Source of the DNA: DATJFQ01 sp035492775
GTDB lineage: Bacteria > Acidobacteriota > Vicinamibacteria > Vicinamibacterales > 2-12-FULL-66-21
NCBI GenBank assembly: GCA_035492775.1
Contig: DATJIW010000023.1
Location: 1 to 64,000 of the forward strand
DNA length: 64,000 bases
Reading direction: 5' to 3'
The notes below the pieces were generated by a model. It was not told where the DNA came from, ran no database searches, and worked only from the letters and a program-made list of their open reading frames with translations. Numbering within the stretch: position 1 is the stretch's first letter; each line of letters opens with the position of its first letter. Both the position numbers and the translations under genes were made by a program. Shown here piece by piece: positions 1 to 8,395 of the stretch.

Positions 1-1251
1 TGGCACCGCCGACGCCGTCATCTGCAGCGCAATCTTCACCTGCACCGGCGTCAGCGCCGGCCGCGCCTGCAGCAGCAGCGCCGCCGCACCGGACACGACC
101 GCGGTCGACATGCTCGTCCCGCTCAACTCGATATACCCCCGGTTGCCGCGCACCCACATCGCACGATCCGCATACGTCTGCGCGATCTCGCTCCCCGGCG
201 ACAACGCCGACGTGATCCGGTTGCCCGGCGCGACCAGCTCCGGCTTCACCAGACCGTCGATCACGGTCGGCCCGCGCGAACTGTAGGTCGCCATCACGTC
301 GTCCGACCGCTGCACGGTGCCCATGGTGTTCAGCGCGCCAACGGTCAGGACTTCCGGCGCGTTGCCAGGCGACACGATCCCGCCCACGATGGGACGCCCA
401 TCCGTCGCCTTGCCGAAGTTGCCCGCCGCCGCGACGACGAGGATGCCCGCGGACACCGCGCGGCGCGCCGCGTCGCACAGCGGATCATCCTTATACGACT
501 CGAAGACGGGATGGCCGAGCGAGAGATTGATGACACGGATGTTGAACTGCGCCCGGTGATCGATGGCCCAGTCGATCGCGTTGATGACATCGCTCGTCGC
601 ACCCGAACCGTCCGGTCCGAGCGCGCGAAGATTGACGATGTTCGCGTCCGGTGCCATCCCTGGGTAGCCGTCCGACGCGTCGTCGCTGATGATGCCGGCC
701 ACGTGCGTGCCGTGGCCGTAGGGATCCTGCCCGTCCCGCGGCGAGGACGTGAAGTCCTTCGAGAAGACGACGCGGTTGTGCGCGGCGCTCTGCGGAGCGA
801 CGCCCGAATCGATCACGGCGACGCCAATGCCTCGCCCCGTTACGCTGGCCAGCGCATCGATCCCCGCCCAGGCCTGGTCCGCCCCGGTGGCGGCCGTCAT
901 TTCCGCGGTCATGCCCACAACCGGCACGTCACCGGCGATGTGCGACACGTCCGGATCCTGGCTCAACGCCTCGAGCTGCCCGCCGGTCACGGCCATGACC
1001 GCGCCGCCGTGCACGCGCTTGGTCACCTGCGCGCCGTACCGGAGCGCGATCTGATCGACAACGCCCTGGTCGGCTGCGACGATCACGGTCGTCGGATCGT
1101 CGAGGTGGCGTGCGAGCCGGTCCGCGATGTCGCCCGAGACGCGTGCGTGAACGGACTGTGCAAACGCCGCTGACGGGACGAGCGACACGACGGCGGCGAC
1201 GACCACCGCGAAGGCAAGCGAGCGCTGAATTCGAAGAACACTGTTCGTCAT
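1..1251 (-). CDS. Secreted S8 family serine peptidase (subtilase), C-terminus beyond the window edge
   Basis: This gene encodes an exported subtilisin-like endopeptidase. The reading frame stays open from an ATG at 1251 to base 1, so about 417 residues are visible and the C-terminus is missing. A typical signal peptide ends near residue 31 (VPSAAFAQ). The catalytic triad is complete: Asp in VAVIDSGV, His in GHGTHVAG and Ser in SGTSMS. A stretch of about 80 residues between signal peptide and catalytic core resembles an inhibitor I9-type propeptide, which is inference. The core closely resembles the second subtilase at 5.5-7.6 kb, so the two are probably paralogues. It is divergent from the solute-binding protein gene. 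Whether it carries NIVWGT repeats like its paralogue cannot be seen here. Confidence 0.9.
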   Translation of the reverse strand, partial: MTNSVLRIQRSLAFAVVVAAVVSLVPSAAFAQSVHARVSGDIADRLARHLDDPTTVIVAADQGVVDQIALRYGAQVTKRVHGGAVMAVTGGQLEALSQDPDVSHIAGDVPVVGMTAEMTAATGADQAWAGIDALASVTGRGIGVAVIDSGVAPQSAAHNRVVFSKDFTSSPRDGQDPYGHGTHVAGIISDDASDGYPGMAPDANIVNLRALGPDGSGATSDVINAIDWAIDHRAQFNIRVINLSLGHPVFESYKDDPLCDAARRAVSAGILVVAAAGNFGKATDGRPIVGGIVSPGNAPEVLTVGALNTMGTVQRSDDVMATYSSRGPTVIDGLVKPELVAPGNRITSALSPGSEIAQTYADRAMWVRGNRGYIELSGTSMSTAVVSGAAALLLQARPALTPVQVKIALQMTASAVP

Positions 1252-1556
1252 GATTTCGTGAGCCTGGACCGAGAGAACGATTCGGTCGGCGAAAAGGCAC
1301 GTGCCATGCCACGCATCTCAGGAATTGCGTACCGTGTCGGGAGCGTCAGCTGCGAGCAGCCACGAACGGACAACGTGGGCCAGAATGTTTGCTGCACGCC
1401 GGCGCTTCGGGTACCATCGCGGCGCCGCCATTGATAGATGATCCTTCGCCGAAGCCAACCCGTTGGCTGCCCCGCACCTGCGTCCCTGACGCGCGGCGCC
1501 GATTCCTCGAAAACACTGCGCTTTCGAGCCCCTGGCACCGGCCAATCGATTGGCCG
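1252..1556. other. Divergent intergenic region between subtilase and solute-binding protein genes
   Basis: About 305 bases separate the two divergent starts. I see no convincing gene. An open frame runs upstream from the solute-binding protein start, but it lacks signal-peptide character and I treat it as non-coding. The region should hold both promoters. Only a weak candidate for the rightward one is visible (listed separately). Confidence 0.5.
1389..1417 (+). promoter_or_regulatory. Possible sigma-70 promoter for the solute-binding protein gene
   Basis: TTGCTG at 1389-1394 and TACCAT at 1412-1417 are separated by 17 bases. The matches to consensus are three of six and four of six, so this is a weak candidate, supported mainly by position. 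Confidence 0.25.
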
Positions 1557-3287
1557 GTGAGGTCACGGGTGGTCCGGCGCATCGCGGCGGTGCTCGTCCT
1601 CAGCGCTGCGATTGCCGCATGCGGAGGACGGTCGGAGGACCGCCCGCCCGCGAACGCGAGTGTTCCAGTCCGTGGCGGCTCCCTCGTCGCCTCGCTCAGG
1701 AGCGAGCCCGCCACGTTCAACCGCCTCGTAAACGGCGGCAATTCGTCCGCGACCGACGCGATCACCGAACTCACCCAGGCGACGCTCGTGCGCGTGAACC
1801 GCGTCACGGGCACGATCGAGCCGGCCCTGGCCGAGCGATGGTCAGTGTCGCCGGACGGCCGTACCTTCACGCTCTCCCTTCGAAAAGGCGTCACGTTTTC
1901 TGACGGCGTGCCGTTATCAGCCGACGACGTGCTGTTCTCGTTTGCCGTGGTGTATGACCCGAAGGTGGCCAGCGTGCTGGCGGCGTCGCTCGAAGTTCGC
2001 AACAAGCCGCTGCGCGTCACCGCACCGGATTCCGAGACCGTCGTCATTACGCTCCCGGCGCCGTTTGCCCCCGGGCTGGCGCTCCTCGACAACCTGCCCA
2101 TCCTGCCGAAGCACCAGCTGGAAGCGGCATATGCGGCTGGCAAATTCCAGGACGCCTGGAACGTGTCCACGCCGCCGGGCTCGATGGCCGGCCTGGGCCC
2201 GTTCGTCCTGACCGGGTACGAGCCGGGGCAGCGCCTCACGTTCACGCGCAATCCGCACTATTGGCGACGGGACGCGTCCGGGATTCAGCTCCCGTATCTG
2301 GATTCGATCTCGATGGAGATCGTCGCGAGCCAGGACGCCGAGTTACTCCGGATGCAGGCGGGGTCCATCGACCTGATGACCCAGGCCGACCTGCGTCCGC
2401 AGGATTACGCGTCGCTCAAACGCCTCGCCCAGGGAGATGGCGCTGTCCATCTGACGGAACTCGGCCCTGCGGTCGATGCGAACATGCTCTGGTTCAACCT
2501 CACTCGCGCGGCGGCATCGCGTCCCGGCAAGAGCTTCGTTCAACGCGCGGAGTTTCGGCAGGCGATTTCGTACGCGGTCGATCGCGACGCGATCGTCAGC
2601 TCGGTCTATCTGGGCGCCGCAACGCCGATCGACGGACCGGTGACACCCGGGAACAGGACGTGGTACTCCGATCGAGCGCCAAAGTATCCGTACGACGTCG
2701 CGCGCGCGACAGCGCTCCTCGCGGCCATCGGCCTCGTCGATCGCAACGGCGACGGCATGCTCGAGGACGCCTCAGGCGCTCGCGTCCGGTTCACGATTCT
2801 CACGCAGGCGAATCACATTCGAGGACGCGTGGTGACGGTGCTGCAGGAGCAGCTGCGGCAGGTGGGAATTGCCGTCGACATCGCGGCGCTGGATCCGCGA
2901 TCGATGTTCCAGCGGTTTGCCGCCGGCGACTACGACGCGATGTACTACGGTTTCCAGGCCAGTTCGCTCGACCCCGCGAACAATCTGGACTTCTGGTTGA
3001 GTTCCGGGTCCGCCCACGTGTGGAATGCCGGGCAGACGCAGCCGGCGACACCATGGGAGCGGCAGATCGACGACCTGATGCAGCAGCAGATGGCCGCCGC
3101 GTCCTTGACCGAGCGCCAGCGTCTCTTTGCGGACGTGCAGCGTGTATTCGGCGAGAACCTGCCGGCGATCTGCTTCGTCGCGCCGAACGTGGCAATCGCC
3201 ACGAGCGCCAGAGTCGGCGGCGCGCAGCCGGCCCTCCTCGATCCGAAAGTTCTGTGGGCCTCCGATCAGCTGTTCCTGATCCGGTGA
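1557..3287 (+). CDS. Family 5 extracellular solute-binding lipoprotein (DppA/OppA-like)
   Basis: This is the periplasmic binding component of a peptide- or nickel-type ABC importer (SBP_bac_5 family). I chose the GTG at 1557 because it gives a textbook lipoprotein signal with lipobox IAAC near residue 19; longer starts would bury that signal. The mature part has family hallmarks: an N-terminal GGSLV strand, an EPALAERW motif, a segment TFTLSLRKGVTFSDGVPLSADDV-like in pattern, and a C-terminal lobe with repeated YDVARATALLA-type helices. Length (576 residues) is normal for the family. Two permease genes follow in the same direction. The ligand cannot be deduced from sequence. Confidence 0.88.
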   Translation: MRSRVVRRIAAVLVLSAAIAACGGRSEDRPPANASVPVRGGSLVASLRSEPATFNRLVNGGNSSATDAITELTQATLVRVNRVTGTIEPALAERWSVSPDGRTFTLSLRKGVTFSDGVPLSADDVLFSFAVVYDPKVASVLAASLEVRNKPLRVTAPDSETVVITLPAPFAPGLALLDNLPILPKHQLEAAYAAGKFQDAWNVSTPPGSMAGLGPFVLTGYEPGQRLTFTRNPHYWRRDASGIQLPYLDSISMEIVASQDAELLRMQAGSIDLMTQADLRPQDYASLKRLAQGDGAVHLTELGPAVDANMLWFNLTRAAASRPGKSFVQRAEFRQAISYAVDRDAIVSSVYLGAATPIDGPVTPGNRTWYSDRAPKYPYDVARATALLAAIGLVDRNGDGMLEDASGARVRFTILTQANHIRGRVVTVLQEQLRQVGIAVDIAALDPRSMFQRFAAGDYDAMYYGFQASSLDPANNLDFWLSSGSAHVWNAGQTQPATPWERQIDDLMQQQMAAASLTERQRLFADVQRVFGENLPAICFVAPNVAIATSARVGGAQPALLDPKVLWASDQLFLIR

Positions 3288-3327
3288 ACCGCTAAGCGCC
3301 CGCTGGCCTCGGGCCGAAAAGACGGAT

Positions 3328-4254
3328 GTGCCCGCCCTCTCTTCCAGCTTCATCGCCCGACGCATCCTGGCGGCGGCGGCGCTCGTCTTCGTCGTCTCGT
3401 CGGCGGCCCTGGCGCTCGCCGACCTGGCGCCTGGCGATTACGTTACGGCGACGATCGGCGGAGATCCCGCGGTTGCGGCAGCGGAACGGCAGCGCCTGCA
3501 CCTCGATCGTCCGTTCGCCGAACGCTATCGCCACTGGATCGGGCGGGCGCTGACGATGGATCTGGGCGAGTCGTTTCAGTACCGCCGGCCGGTACTTGGC
3601 CTGGTCCGCGAACGGGCGGGGAACACCGCGATGCTCGCGCTGGCGGCGTTGATACTCGCAACCCTCCTCGGCATCCCTGCCGGCATCGTCTCGGGCAGCG
3701 GTGGTGGGATCGCCGCGAGAGTGATCCGAATTACCTCGCTGGTGCTCCTCGCCATGCCGCCGCTCGTGACCTCTTTCGTGCTGCTCACGATCGCCGCGCG
3801 CACACGCTGGCTCCCGATCGCGGGGATGGGAGGAATCACCCATCTGGTCGTCCCCGCGCTTTCGCTCGCCCTGCCGCTTGCGGCGATGCTCGAGCGCCTC
3901 CAGTCGGAGGCTATCAGCGATGCGCTCGAGCGGACGCACATCCTCGCAGCCGCCGCACGCGGGATCCCGCGCCGGCGTCTGGTGTGGCATCACGCCTGGC
4001 GCGTGTCTCTCGGGCCGCTCCTCGGCGTTTACGGGGTTGTCATCGGCTCGCTGTTCAGCGGCTCGTTCGTCGTCGAAGTGATCGCTTCGTGGCCGGGTCT
4101 GGCCTCGTTGATGCGCGATGCGCTCATGACACGCGACGCGCCGCTGGTGGCGGGGTGCTCGGCGGCGGGCGCGGTCTTCCTGGCGGCCGGGGTGCTCGTC
4201 GCAGACCTCGCGCACGCAGCGCTGGATCCGCGTGTCGGGGCTCCGGGCGCGTGA
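3328..4254 (+). CDS. ABC transporter permease, DppB/OppB-like
   Basis: This is the first inner-membrane permease of the importer. It is 308 residues with about six hydrophobic segments and the DppB-type N-terminal region containing RPFAERYRHW and LTMDLGESF. A BPD_transp_1 core follows, with an EAA-like loop near residues 205-225 (RTHILAAAARGIPRRR). The start is a GTG; the nearby ATG is in another frame. The gene lies 40 bases after the binding protein and overlaps the next permease by four bases (GTGA), so translation is probably coupled. Confidence 0.87.
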   Translation: MPALSSSFIARRILAAAALVFVVSSAALALADLAPGDYVTATIGGDPAVAAAERQRLHLDRPFAERYRHWIGRALTMDLGESFQYRRPVLGLVRERAGNTAMLALAALILATLLGIPAGIVSGSGGGIAARVIRITSLVLLAMPPLVTSFVLLTIAARTRWLPIAGMGGITHLVVPALSLALPLAAMLERLQSEAISDALERTHILAAAARGIPRRRLVWHHAWRVSLGPLLGVYGVVIGSLFSGSFVVEVIASWPGLASLMRDALMTRDAPLVAGCSAAGAVFLAAGVLVADLAHAALDPRVGAPGA

Positions 4255-5192
4255 GCACCGCCCGCCGGTCCGGACTCGCGCTGGCGCTCCTCGCGCTCGT
4301 CGTGACGGTCGCGCCATTGGCCGCGCCGCACGATCCGGCGCGTCAGTTTTCACGTTTTCCCTATGCGCCGCCGATGCGCCCGCATTTGTTCGACGACGAG
4401 TGGCACGCGCACGCGCCGTTCGCCTATGCGCTGCGCGTAATCGATCCGCTGGAGCGCCGCTACGAAGAGGACCGCTCCAGGCGGCTCGCAATCCGCGACG
4501 ATCAACCCGTTTTCCTTCTCGGCTCCGACGGCTTCGGACGTGACGTGCTGTCGCGGACGCTTGCCGGCGCACGTCTCTCGCTCGGTGTGGCGTTTGCCGC
4601 GACGGGAATCGCGCTGTCGCTCGCCGCATTGCTGGGCGCACTCGCGGGTTACGCAGGTGGCCGCCTCGACGCGGCGATCACCCGGTTTGCGGAATTCGTC
4701 CTGGTCCTGCCCGCCATCTACGTCGCGCTCGCCCTGCGGGGATCGCTGCCGCTGGTCTTGTCCAGCGGTCAGGTGTTTGCGACGCTCGCCGTGGTCTTCG
4801 GGGCTATCGGCTGGCCCGCGACGGCTCGCGGAGTACGCGGAATCATCCACGTCGAACGCCGGCAGGAGTACGCAGAAGCTGCGTACGCGATCGGCGCCTC
4901 TCCCTGGCGCGTGATCGTGCGCCATCTGCTGCCATCCACGTTCGGTTTTCTGGCCGTTCAGGCCATCGTCCTCGTTCCCGCTTTCGTGCTGGCCGAAGCG
5001 ACGTTATCCCTTGTCGGCTTTGGGTTTGCGCCTCCGGTGGCGAGCTGGGGGACGATGATCGAGGAAGTCGGGACGGGAGCGGCGGCTGCAGATGCGCCAT
5101 GGCTCCTCGCGCCTGTTGTCGGGATGATGCTGACTATCGTGGTCCTTCAAGTCGGATCAATGTCGAAATCGAGATTACGCGATCGTAAGTAA
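4251..5192 (+). CDS. ABC transporter permease, DppC/OppC-like
   Basis: This is the second permease of the importer. The GTG at 4251 overlaps the previous stop and gives a 313-residue protein with an N-terminal transmembrane helix, the usual size and start for DppC. Typical features are LGSDGFGRDVLSR near residue 88, the EAA-loop segment EYAEAAYAIGASPWR, and a C-terminal PVVGMMLTIVV helix followed by a basic tail. A long periplasmic insertion (about residues 25-85) separates the first helix from the rest. No ATP-binding subunit follows, so the energising ATPases must be encoded elsewhere or shared. Confidence 0.87.
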   Translation: MSTARRSGLALALLALVVTVAPLAAPHDPARQFSRFPYAPPMRPHLFDDEWHAHAPFAYALRVIDPLERRYEEDRSRRLAIRDDQPVFLLGSDGFGRDVLSRTLAGARLSLGVAFAATGIALSLAALLGALAGYAGGRLDAAITRFAEFVLVLPAIYVALALRGSLPLVLSSGQVFATLAVVFGAIGWPATARGVRGIIHVERRQEYAEAAYAIGASPWRVIVRHLLPSTFGFLAVQAIVLVPAFVLAEATLSLVGFGFAPPVASWGTMIEEVGTGAAAADAPWLLAPVVGMMLTIVVLQVGSMSKSRLRDRK

Positions 5193-5530
5193 TTCAAAGT
5201 AAAGCCGTTATAGATTTCGAGCTGTGTTCCACTCCGGCACGCGTGCGCCATCTTGAAACACTTCCAAATAAACCTCTACAGTTCAACAAGATAACGCCCA
5301 ACAATCCCGCAACTCACTGTGTGCGGTGTGCCAGAACGGACCACGCACACGTGTGCACCGGCGCGAAAGGCCGCCGCGAAGATTTCAGTAAGTGATTGGA
5401 AAACAGAGACTTAACACCTGCACACCGCCAGCACATCAGCCGTGGCCTGCCCATTGCTCATCCGGGGGCGTCGCCCGTACTCCGCGACGAAATCTCGAGA
5501 CAAGTGATGCGGCACGGAAGGGAAGAGATC
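5193..5530. other. Intergenic region upstream of the NIVWGT subtilase
   Basis: About 340 bases without a convincing gene. It is more A+T-rich than its surroundings in the first 120 bases, as expected of a promoter region. A TTGAAA at 5253-5258 is the best -35-like hexamer but has no good -10 partner. It contains the 12-base palindrome listed separately. An in-frame ATG at 5396 would extend the subtilase upstream by 45 residues without signal-peptide character, so I leave it out. Confidence 0.4.
5345..5356. repeat. 12-base perfect palindrome, possible operator
   Basis: GCACACGTGTGC is a perfect inverted repeat about 175 bases upstream of the chosen subtilase start. It could be a regulator-binding site. 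Nothing else in the window shows the same sequence, so function is conjecture. Confidence 0.25.
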
Positions 5531-7618
5531 GTGACTGGCTGGAGAAAATGGCTTCTGGGGGCGGTCATTGGCCTCCTGTGCTTGGTAACGGCAACCGTCA
5601 CGGCGGAGGCGAAGCCGAAGCCCGGCGACAATCCGAAACTCGATCGCGCGCTGAACGACCGCTCGGTGACTGGCGGCGCGAACGTGTCGCGGATCATCGT
5701 CGTGTTCACCGACGGCGCGGATGCGACAGCGGACATCCGCCGGGCGAAGGGGCGGTTCGGACGCCGGCTTCCGATTCTCAACGGCCAGGTTCTGGAAATT
5801 CCCGACACCGAGTTGCGCGGCCTTGCGGCCTCGAGCGCGATCGAGAGCATGCACCTCGATCGTCCGGTCGGCGCGGACCTCAACCTCGCTGCGGTGTCGA
5901 TCGGCGCTCGCGCCGTGCAGCAGACGATGGGCCTCGACGGGGCAGGTGTCGGCGTGGCGATCATCGATTCCGGCATCACGCCGTGGCACGACGACCTCTC
6001 GTACTCAGGGGGCAACGCCAGCGTTCGCACGGTGGGCGGTCAGCGCGTCGCCGCGTTCGTCGATTTCGTGAATGGCCAGACATCTCCGTATGACGACTTC
6101 GGTCACGGCACGCACGTCGCAGGCATCGTGGCCGGCAACGGGTTCGATACGAATGGCGCGCGCGCCGGCGTCGCGCCCGCCTCACACATCGTCAGCCTCA
6201 AGGTCCTCGACGCGAACGGCGGCGGCTACATCAGTGACGTCATTGCCGCGTTCGACTGGGCGGTGACCAATCGAGCTGCATACAACATTCGCGTCATCAA
6301 TCTCTCCGTCGGCGCCGGTGTGTTCGAGTCGTACTGGACGGACCCGCTGACGCTGGCCGCGAAGCGCGCCGTCGACGCCGGCATCGTCGTCGTGGCCTCG
6401 GCCGGAAATTTCGGCAAGAACTCGAAAGGCGAAGTGCTCTACGGCGGCATCACCGCGCCCGGCAATGCGCCATGGGTGCTGACGGTTGGCGCGGACAGCG
6501 ATCAGGGCACGGTCACCCGCACGGACGACGTGATGGCCGACTACAGCTCGCACGGTCCGACGGCGATCGACTTCTCTGCGAAGCCGGACGTGGTTGCCCC
6601 CGGCACCGGCATCGCTTCGCTTTCTGTCCAGGGCAGCACGCTCGCGACCAGCCATCCAGAGTATCTGCTCGCCGGCACGATTGGCCTCGCGTTCAAACCG
6701 TATCTCAGTCTGTCCGGCACCAGCATGGCGGCGCCGATGGTTGCGGGCACTGCGGCGCTCATGCTGCAGGCCAATCCGAGTCTGACGCCCAACCTCGTCA
6801 AGGCCATCATCGAGTACACCGCGCAGGACTACGGATACGACCCGCTGACGCAGGGCGCGGGGTTCCTCAACACGCAGGGCGCCGTGCAGCTCGCGCAGTA
6901 CTTCACCGGACAGGTCAACGGTCCATATCCGTTGCAGAAAACCTGGAGTCAGACGATTTTCTGGGGCAACCATCGCATCAACAGCGGCGTGATCCAGCCT
7001 GCCGGCACCGCGTGGGCCGCGAACATCGTCTGGGGCACCTCGCGCACTGCCGATGGCGACAACATCGTGTGGGGCACCTCCTGCGGTCGCGGCGGCTGCG
7101 ACAACATCGTCTGGGGCACGAACATCGTCTGGGGTACGAATATCGTCTGGGGCACGAACATCGTATGGGGCACGCGCCGCGATGGCGACAACATCGTGTG
7201 GGGCACGGGCGTCCGCGGCGATGGCGACAACATCGTGTGGGGGACGACATGCGGGCGTGCTGACTGCGACAACATCGTGTGGGGCACCAACATCGTGTGG
7301 GGCACCAACATCGTCTGGGGGACGACGCGGCTCGACGCCGACAACATTGTGTGGGGTACGGCCCGCACCGACGGCGACAACATCGTGTGGGGCACGAACA
7401 TCGTGTGGGGAACCGCGCGTCGTGCCGACGGCGACAACATCGTGTGGGGGACATCGGCGGGCGACAACCTGGTCTGGAGTTCCTCGCCGACCGGCGCGCC
7501 GCTGCTGTTCGATGACCCGACGAGCCCGTCAGTGTTCGACGGCATCAGCTTCGATTCGCTCTTCTCCCCGAACCTCGCTCCCAAATCCAAGTCCGGCGCT
7601 GCTGGAGGCACACTCTGA
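5531..7618 (+). CDS. Secreted S8 family serine peptidase with C-terminal NIVWGT repeats
   Basis: This gene encodes an exported subtilase of about 695 residues. The GTG at 5531 has GGAAGAG-like purines just upstream and starts directly at a signal peptide (WRKWLLGAVIGLLCL, cleavage near TAEA). An ATG at 5507 in the same frame is an alternative. A propeptide-like stretch with IIVVFTDGAD precedes the catalytic domain. The triad is intact: Asp in VAIIDSGI, His in GHGTHVAG and Ser in SGTSMAAP. After the catalytic domain come 15 exact NIVWGT units and one degenerate NLVWSS, many joined by short DGD, RGD-like or CDN linkers, then about 45 residues. The catalytic part is paralogous to the subtilase at the window start. 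Its stop overlaps the start of the GNAT gene. Confidence 0.9.
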   Translation: MTGWRKWLLGAVIGLLCLVTATVTAEAKPKPGDNPKLDRALNDRSVTGGANVSRIIVVFTDGADATADIRRAKGRFGRRLPILNGQVLEIPDTELRGLAASSAIESMHLDRPVGADLNLAAVSIGARAVQQTMGLDGAGVGVAIIDSGITPWHDDLSYSGGNASVRTVGGQRVAAFVDFVNGQTSPYDDFGHGTHVAGIVAGNGFDTNGARAGVAPASHIVSLKVLDANGGGYISDVIAAFDWAVTNRAAYNIRVINLSVGAGVFESYWTDPLTLAAKRAVDAGIVVVASAGNFGKNSKGEVLYGGITAPGNAPWVLTVGADSDQGTVTRTDDVMADYSSHGPTAIDFSAKPDVVAPGTGIASLSVQGSTLATSHPEYLLAGTIGLAFKPYLSLSGTSMAAPMVAGTAALMLQANPSLTPNLVKAIIEYTAQDYGYDPLTQGAGFLNTQGAVQLAQYFTGQVNGPYPLQKTWSQTIFWGNHRINSGVIQPAGTAWAANIVWGTSRTADGDNIVWGTSCGRGGCDNIVWGTNIVWGTNIVWGTNIVWGTRRDGDNIVWGTGVRGDGDNIVWGTTCGRADCDNIVWGTNIVWGTNIVWGTTRLDADNIVWGTARTDGDNIVWGTNIVWGTARRADGDNIVWGTSAGDNLVWSSSPTGAPLLFDDPTSPSVFDGISFDSLFSPNLAPKSKSGAAGGTL
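7022..7483 (+). repeat. Coding repeat array: 15 NIVWGT units plus one variant
   Basis: An 18-base unit (aacatcgtstggggcacs) encodes NIVWGT. Units occur either back to back (runs of up to four) or separated by 5-10 residue linkers rich in D, G, R and C. Codon third positions vary little, so the array is repetitive at the DNA level too, suggesting recent expansion or gene conversion. Tandem NIVWGT-type motifs are known in acidobacterial subtilases. Their role is not established; surface or self-association is a guess. Confidence 0.93.
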
Positions 7619-8277
7619 TGGAGAACATTTCCGCCCGCACGAACCGTCGTCTCGTCGAACCGGCCGTTGCCCCGAGCAGAATTGCGCCGGTTCCATCCAG
7701 CTGGCGTAACGGACTTCCCGTCCTGACGGGCTCGATGGCGACGCTGCGCGAGCTGCGCCTGGCGGATGCGGCCGCGCTTCTGGCGATGCTCTCGACGGAG
7801 GAAGTGACGCGTTTCATTTCGCCGGCGCCCGCAACGCTGGAAGGCTTCGAGCGGTTCATTGCGTGGTCGAATCGCGAGCGCGCTCAGGGAACGGCCATGT
7901 GCTTCGCCGTCGTGCCGCACGGCATGGACGCGCCGGTAGGGATCTTCCAGATCCGCCAGATCGAACCGGATTTCGCGACCGCCGAGTGGGGATTCGCGAT
8001 TGCGTCGGCGTTCTGGGGCACGGGACTGTTCCTCGACGCTGCGCGCCTCGTCGCCGACTTCGCGTTCGATGTGATCCAGATCCATCGTCTCGAAGCACGC
8101 GCCGCCGTTCTCAACGGACGCGGCCTTGGCGCCCTGCGGAAGATCGGCGCAGTCCCGGAAGGCATCCTGCGGAAATCGCTGCTCCGAAACGGCGAGTACC
8201 TGGACCAGGCGCTGTGGACGATCCTGGACGACGACTGGCGCGCCATGCGAGTGAACACCGGCATCAAGGTGCACTGA
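7618..8277 (+). CDS. GNAT family N-acetyltransferase (RimJ/RimL-like)
   Basis: This 219-residue protein fits the Acetyltransf_3 (RimJ/RimL) branch of acetyl-CoA-dependent N-acetyltransferases. Visible features are TLRELRLADAAALLAM, a central EWGFAIASAFWGTGLF segment that corresponds to the acetyl-CoA-binding motif A, and IHRLEARAAVLNGRGLGALRKIG, the usual motif-B pattern. About 35 extra residues precede the domain. The ATG overlaps the subtilase stop (TGATG), so translation is probably coupled. The substrate is unknown; it could be an amino group on a protein, an antibiotic or a metabolite. Confidence 0.8.
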   Translation: MENISARTNRRLVEPAVAPSRIAPVPSSWRNGLPVLTGSMATLRELRLADAAALLAMLSTEEVTRFISPAPATLEGFERFIAWSNRERAQGTAMCFAVVPHGMDAPVGIFQIRQIEPDFATAEWGFAIASAFWGTGLFLDAARLVADFAFDVIQIHRLEARAAVLNGRGLGALRKIGAVPEGILRKSLLRNGEYLDQALWTILDDDWRAMRVNTGIKVH

Positions 8278-8395
8278 GGTCGGACGGCGGAACGCGAATC
8301 CGACGCCGAACCAGCAACCCGAGCCAGGAACGGAGCAACTCGAACCGCCGCACGTCCGAACCCCGGGACCGTTTTGTTGTACGCTTCGCACAGCA
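8278..8395. repeat. Spacer with degenerate gaacc/cgaac micro-repeats
   Basis: The spacer between the GNAT and aldolase genes is largely built of loose repeats of gaac, ccgaac and cgaacc at roughly 8-12 base spacing. It encodes nothing recognisable. The same vocabulary recurs near 16.15 kb, 58.5 kb and 63.2 kb. Confidence 0.5.

Noticed and set aside
1389..1556. An upstream extension of the solute-binding protein from an ATG-like TTG frame at 1389
   Set aside because: It would place a perfect lipoprotein signal 75 residues inside the protein; the GTG at 1557 puts it at the N-terminus.
7022..7483. CRISPR-like regular repeats
   Set aside because: The units are coding hexapeptide repeats in frame with a subtilase, with short non-unique linkers and no spacer-length regularity or cas genes.
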